DNA of 64,000 nucleotides from Paenibacillus sp. (lineage in GTDB: Bacteria; Bacillota; Bacilli; Paenibacillales; NBRC-103111), in the NCBI GenBank assembly GCA_031180825.1, contig JAPSLM010000001.1, positions 434,001 to 498,000 on the forward strand, read 5' to 3'. The translations under genes and the position numbers were made by a program. Positions within the stretch are counted from its first letter, which is position 1, and the number at the start of each line of letters is the position of its first letter. Under the pieces are notes generated by a model that was not told the origin of the DNA, did no database searches, and saw only the letters and a program-made list of their open reading frames with translations. Positions 60,137 to 64,000 of the stretch are shown here, piece by piece.

Positions 60137-62638
60137 ATGTACGCCAAAGTCATTGTGGATGTCCCGGCCCGGCCTACGAACCGGGCATTTGATTATATTG
60201 TGCCGGACACGATGCGGGACTATATCGCCGTCGGGAGCCGTGTAGGCGTTCCCTTCGGTCCGCGGACCGTACAAGGGTTTGTCGTGGAGCTTCACGACGG
60301 AACGGATCTGGACCCGGAGAAGCTGAAGCCGATCCGCCAGACGCTGGACGTTACACCGCCGCTAACCCCCGAGCTGGTAAAGCTGGGCCGCTGGATCAGC
60401 CGCACGTACCTCTGCCACGAAATTATTGCGCTGCAAGCGATGATCCCCGGGGCGCTTAAGGCCAAATACGAAAGGCATGTTAAGGCGTCCGACGATCCGG
60501 GGACCGAAAAGCAGCTGGAGCTGCTGCCTTTGCTCCTTCCCGAGCAGGAAGAAATCCTCGCCTATGTCCGCAAGCACGAATCGGTCGAGCTGGAGTCGCT
60601 GCTGCAAACCTTCCCGGAAAAAGGCGCAATGATCAAGCAGCTGATGGAAGACGGCCGGCTGACGGAAGTTCAAATGGTTAGAGACCGGATGTCCGCGAAA
60701 AAAGCGCTTTATGTGTTTCCGCCGAACGATCCCGATCAGTTGGAAGCGTGGCAAGCCGAGCTGCCGGCCCGTGCGGCCAAGCAAAAGCAAGTGCTCGCTT
60801 TTCTGCGGGAGCATCCCGAGCCGATCAAGCTGACGGAGCTGCTGACGAAGCTGCAAATGACCGCCGCAGCGGTCAAAGGACTCGCCGAACGAGGCTGGCT
60901 CCGGCTCGAGGAAACCGAGGTGCAGCGCGATCCGTATGCGTCGCGTACCTTCAAACCGACCTCGCCGCTCCCGCTGACGCCTGAGCAGCAAGCGGTGTTC
61001 GAACGAATCAGAGAGGCGGCGCAAGGGCGGACGCCGCGCGTCTTTTTGCTGCACGGAGTGACCGGCAGCGGCAAGACGGAGGTCTATCTCCAGTCGATTC
61101 AGGCGTGCTTGGATCAAGGCCGCGAAGCGATCGTGCTCGTCCCGGAAATTTCGCTGACGCCTCAGATGGTGGAGCGGTTCAAAGGTAGGTTCGGCAACCG
61201 GGTCGCCGTGCTGCACAGCCGTCTATCCAACGGCGAACGCTATGACGAATGGCGCAAAATCGTGCGCCGGGAAGTCAGCGTCGTGATCGGCGCGCGCTCG
61301 GCGATTTTCGCGCCCTTTACAAATATCGGACTCATGATTATTGATGAAGAACACGAATCGACCTATAAGCAGGAAGAAAGCCCGAAATATCACGCCCGCG
61401 ATGTGGCGATCGCCCGGGCGGGCGAGCACGGGGCCTCGGTCGTGCTGGGCTCTGCCACACCATCGCTGGAAAGCATGTACCGCACCTCCGTCGAAGCTGC
61501 CGCTTCGGCAACCCCTGATCGACCGGCATTCGAATTGCTCTCCATGCCATCGCGCGTCGAGGGAAGGCCGCTGCCGCGGGTGAACATCGTCGATATGCGC
61601 GAGGAACTGAAAAACGGCAACCGGTCGATGTTCAGCCGCGCGTTGTATAAAGCGATCGAAGATCGGTTACACAAGAAGGAACAGGTCGTCCTGCTGCTGA
61701 ACCGGCGCGGTTATGCCACATTCGTCATGTGCCGCACCTGCGGCTATGTGGCGGATTGTCCGCATTGCGATATCTCGCTGACATACCACCAAAGCTCCAA
61801 GGCAATCCGCTGTCATTACTGCGGCTATGCGGAGCGCGAATTGGCCGTCTGCCCGGACTGCGGCAGCGAGCATATCCGTCATTTCGGCACAGGGACACAG
61901 CGGGTCGAGGAGGAGCTCGGCAAGCTGTTTCCCGGCATTCGCGTCATTCGTATGGACGTCGATACGACGACGGAAAAGGGCTCGCATGAGAAATGGCTCA
62001 CGATGTTCCGCAACCGTCAGGCCGACGTTCTGCTCGGTACGCAGATGGTCGCCAAGGGGCTTGATTTTCCTTATGTAACGCTCGTCGGCGCGCTCGCTGC
62101 CGATTCCGTGCTGAACCTGCCCGATTTTCGAGCGGCCGAACGGTCGTTCCAGCTGCTGACCCAGGTCGCGGGACGCGCCGGACGGCATGAGCTGCCCGGA
62201 GAAGTGTTCGTCCAAACGTACACGCCGGAGCATTACAGCATTATAAGCGCAAGCAAGCATGATTATATGGGCTTTATGCGCAAGGAGATGCTGATGCGCA
62301 AGCTGCACAATTATCCGCCGTTTCACCGGCTCGTTTTGATTACGCTGTCGCACGAGCAGGTGCAGCTGCTGCTGCGATCGGGCGAAATGCTCGCTTCCCG
62401 TCTGAAGGAGCTGGCGCAGACGATGCAAGCGGCCGGAACCGAGCTGGAGGTGCTGGGGCCCGTCGCTTCGCCCATTTCAAGGATCAAAGATAGATATCGG
62501 TTTCAATGCATGATAAAATATCGGGGAGAGACGGACATCTCCGCTTTGGTCCAGAAAGCGGCCGCCGTGCTTGACGATACCGTGAAGCAGCACAAGCTGA
62601 CGGTGGCGATCGATGTCGATCCCCAAGTGTTAATGTAG
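60137..62638 (+). CDS. priA: primosomal protein N' (PriA helicase)
   Basis: Restarts stalled replication forks by loading the replicative helicase. About 833 residues: a 3'-DNA-binding domain (about 1-105, [18 protein letters not shown]), winged helix, helicase domain with Walker A GVTGSGKT near 306 and DEEH near 403, GSATPSLES near 440, an inserted zinc region with eight Cys between 530 and 575 ([23 protein letters not shown]), then [12 protein letters not shown] near 637 and QVAGRAGR near 677. ATG at 60137 has GGGGAG eleven bases upstream; upstream in-frame sequence overlaps coaBC. Downstream two GC hairpins precede def. Confidence 0.97.
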   Translation: MYAKVIVDVPARPTNRAFDYIVPDTMRDYIAVGSRVGVPFGPRTVQGFVVELHDGTDLDPEKLKPIRQTLDVTPPLTPELVKLGRWISRTYLCHEIIALQAMIPGALKAKYERHVKASDDPGTEKQLELLPLLLPEQEEILAYVRKHESVELESLLQTFPEKGAMIKQLMEDGRLTEVQMVRDRMSAKKALYVFPPNDPDQLEAWQAELPARAAKQKQVLAFLREHPEPIKLTELLTKLQMTAAAVKGLAERGWLRLEETEVQRDPYASRTFKPTSPLPLTPEQQAVFERIREAAQGRTPRVFLLHGVTGSGKTEVYLQSIQACLDQGREAIVLVPEISLTPQMVERFKGRFGNRVAVLHSRLSNGERYDEWRKIVRREVSVVIGARSAIFAPFTNIGLMIIDEEHESTYKQEESPKYHARDVAIARAGEHGASVVLGSATPSLESMYRTSVEAAASATPDRPAFELLSMPSRVEGRPLPRVNIVDMREELKNGNRSMFSRALYKAIEDRLHKKEQVVLLLNRRGYATFVMCRTCGYVADCPHCDISLTYHQSSKAIRCHYCGYAERELAVCPDCGSEHIRHFGTGTQRVEEELGKLFPGIRVIRMDVDTTTEKGSHEKWLTMFRNRQADVLLGTQMVAKGLDFPYVTLVGALAADSVLNLPDFRAAERSFQLLTQVAGRAGRHELPGEVFVQTYTPEHYSIISASKHDYMGFMRKEMLMRKLHNYPPFHRLVLITLSHEQVQLLLRSGEMLASRLKELAQTMQAAGTELEVLGPVASPISRIKDRYRFQCMIKYRGETDISALVQKAAAVLDDTVKQHKLTVAIDVDPQVLM

Positions 62639-62739
62639 GAAGCTGTCAACCGGCCCGTGCGGCCGGAATATACATAACGTATCAGCCGGCTGCGGAAAGC
62701 CGGTTCATTCTCTTTAATGGAAAAGGATGGTGCTTATCA

Positions 62740-63222
62740 ATGGCAATCAGAATCATTGTGAAGGACCCGGACCCGGTGCTGCGCGAAATGAGCAAGCCCG
62801 TTCCTAAAATTACGCCGAACATTCATAAGCTGCTGAACGACATGGCCGATACGATGTATGATGCGGAGGGCGTAGGCTTGGCCGCGCCGCAGATCGGCAT
62901 TCTCAAGCGGGTGATCGTCATGGACGTCGGCGACGAGCACGGCTTGATCGAGCTGATCAACCCGGAGATCATCGAGCGGGAAGGAGAGCAGTTCGGACCG
63001 GAGGGCTGCTTAAGCATTCCCGGATATACGGGCGATGTGAAGCGGGCTGCCCGCGTGAAGGTGAAAGGCCTCAACCGCAACGGCGAGGAGATCGTCATCG
63101 AAGGGACCGAACTGCTGGCCCGCTGCATTCAGCATGAGGTGGATCATTTAAACGGGGTGCTGTATACGGATTTGGCGGAAAAAATGTATCGCAGCGAGAA
63201 ACAGGATCGTGATGACGCATGA
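62740..63222 (+). CDS. def: peptide deformylase
   Basis: Removes the formyl group from the initiating methionine of new proteins. The 160-residue metallo-enzyme has the three signature motifs [10 protein letters not shown] (near 47-56), EGCLSIPG (near 88-95) with the metal-binding Cys, and QHEVDHLNG (near 130-138) with the two His ligands and catalytic Glu. AAGGA lies upstream at a long spacing of about twelve bases. Its stop overlaps the start of fmt as ATGA, matching their linked roles in formyl-methionine metabolism. The sequence 62639-62739 holds GC-rich hairpins (GCCGGC/GCCGG) without a clear T-run. Confidence 0.97.
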   Translation: MAIRIIVKDPDPVLREMSKPVPKITPNIHKLLNDMADTMYDAEGVGLAAPQIGILKRVIVMDVGDEHGLIELINPEIIEREGEQFGPEGCLSIPGYTGDVKRAARVKVKGLNRNGEEIVIEGTELLARCIQHEVDHLNGVLYTDLAEKMYRSEKQDRDDA

Positions 63223-64000
63223 GAGTGATTTTTATGGGCACGCCGGATTTCGCCGTGCCGTCTCTGCAGACGCTGCTGAACGATAAGAATCTGGATGTTG
63301 TCGCAGTCGTTACGCAGCCGGACCGTCCGGTCGGGCGCAAGCGCGTGCTGACGCCGACCCCCGTCAAGGTCGAGGCGGAAAAGCACGGCCTGCCCGTGCT
63401 TCAACCGGAACGGCTGCGCCGTCCGGAGTCCGTCGAGGCGATCCGCGCCCTGCAGCCGGATTTGATCGTGACGGCGGCCTTCGGACAAATTTTGCCGAAA
63501 TCGGTGCTCGAGCTGCCGAAGCTGGGATGTATTAATATCCACGCGTCGCTGCTTCCCAAATACCGCGGAGGGGCGCCGATCCACTACGCCGTGATGAACG
63601 GCGACGCCGTCACCGGCGTCACGATCATGTATATGGCGGAAGGCTTGGATACCGGCGACATGATCAGCAAAATCGAGGTGCCGATCGAGGACAGCGATAC
63701 GACCGGCACGATGTTCGACAAGCTGAGTCTGGCCGGAGCGAAGCTGCTGGAGGAGACGCTGCCTGATTTGCTGGCAGGCCGAGTGCAGCCGGTGCCGCAG
63801 AACGACGCGGAGGCGGTTTATTCACCGAACATCACCCGCGAACAGGAACGGATCGATTGGACGAAGCCGGCGATGCAGCTGTGGAATTTGGTGCGGGGAC
63901 TGCATCCCCGGCCGGGTGCTTATACGCTGTGGAACGGCGAGGTGCTGAAAATATGGACATGCGCCAAGCCCGACGAGTCGGATCGCGTGCCGGACGGCGT
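63219..64000 (+). CDS. fmt: methionyl-tRNA formyltransferase (truncated by window end)
   Basis: Transfers formyl from 10-formyl-THF to Met-tRNA. Begins [16 protein letters not shown] and continues in frame to the window edge for 260 codons of the usual 310 or so. The catalytic region with [20 protein letters not shown] near residues 109-128 (Asn and His nearby), [17 protein letters not shown] near 132-148 and the start of the C-terminal tRNA-binding domain ([15 protein letters not shown]) are visible. The start overlaps the def stop (ATGA). No frame disruption is seen up to the last base. Confidence 0.95.
   Translation, partial: MRVIFMGTPDFAVPSLQTLLNDKNLDVVAVVTQPDRPVGRKRVLTPTPVKVEAEKHGLPVLQPERLRRPESVEAIRALQPDLIVTAAFGQILPKSVLELPKLGCINIHASLLPKYRGGAPIHYAVMNGDAVTGVTIMYMAEGLDTGDMISKIEVPIEDSDTTGTMFDKLSLAGAKLLEETLPDLLAGRVQPVPQNDAEAVYSPNITREQERIDWTKPAMQLWNLVRGLHPRPGAYTLWNGEVLKIWTCAKPDESDRVPDG

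Overview
The window is a gene-dense piece of bacterial chromosome (GC-rich for a Firmicute, strong GGAGG-type ribosome sites, many TTG/GTG starts). Gene content points to a spore-forming Bacillota, most likely the Paenibacillaceae: CcpA with a cre site, a tyrosyl T-box, RemA, YlaN, YlbF/YlbG, the acuA-acuC/acsA group and a Gln-rich repeat protein of a kind seen in Paenibacillus-like bacteria. I see no rRNA, tRNA, CRISPR array, phage or complete insertion sequence. The only element resembling a transfer or mobile structure is a non-coding inverted-repeat element upstream of remA.

Layout. 1-5.1 kb: shikimate kinase, a rhodanese, a fluoride-channel pair, a divergent EPSP synthase, a secreted C39-like protein, a CoA-binding protein and thiE. 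5.2-9.7 kb: a three-repeat Gln-rich protein, then a PTS IICBA transporter overlapping enzyme I (ptsI). 9.8-14.7 kb: PfpI-like protein, VanZ-like protein, a zinc-finger protein, ccpA, mtnN and glyS. 14.8-24.4 kb: acuC-acuA facing acsA across a perfect cre, a class A PBP with two FN3 domains, T-box tyrS and rpsD. 24.8-31.5 kb: VTT membrane protein, M29 aminopeptidase, an HPr-like protein without the phosphorylatable His, ylaN behind a Fur-like palindrome, a frameshifted Ca2+/H+ antiporter, an atypical SDR, an Asp23 protein, ftsW and a YugN-like gene. 31.7-41.3 kb: M20 amidohydrolase, CBS protein, Gfo/Idh/MocA oxidoreductase, thermonuclease lipoprotein, an XPB-type helicase translationally coupled to a helicase-associated protein, ylbF, an asparaginase-II-family gene and ylbG. 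41.5-50.7 kb: a gene of unknown function, LysR regulator, PHP phosphoesterase coupled to galU, a CheR-PAS-PAS-histidine kinase fusion, rqcH, and a TetR regulator with a membrane protein. 50.9-64 kb: Ca2+ ATPase, dapF, a fused homocysteine methyltransferase/methylene-THF reductase, yicC, remA, gmk, rpoZ, coaBC, priA, def and a truncated fmt.

How it hangs together. Much of the order follows the Bacillus subtilis chromosome (ccpA-acu-acsA-tyrS-rpsD; ylaN-ftsW-ylbF-ylbG; yloA-yloB-yloC-remA-gmk-rpoZ-coaBC-priA-def-fmt), with insertions such as dapF and the methyltransferase/reductase fusion. A carbon-control theme runs through it: enzyme I, a PTS permease, CcpA, a Crh-like HPr paralogue and a CcpA-operated acetate module. 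The most unusual signals are the roughly 200-nt structured element directly before the remA ribosome site, the His-less HPr-like gene, a Fur-type 9-1-9 palindrome upstream of ylaN, and a tandem operator overlapping the tetR promoter.
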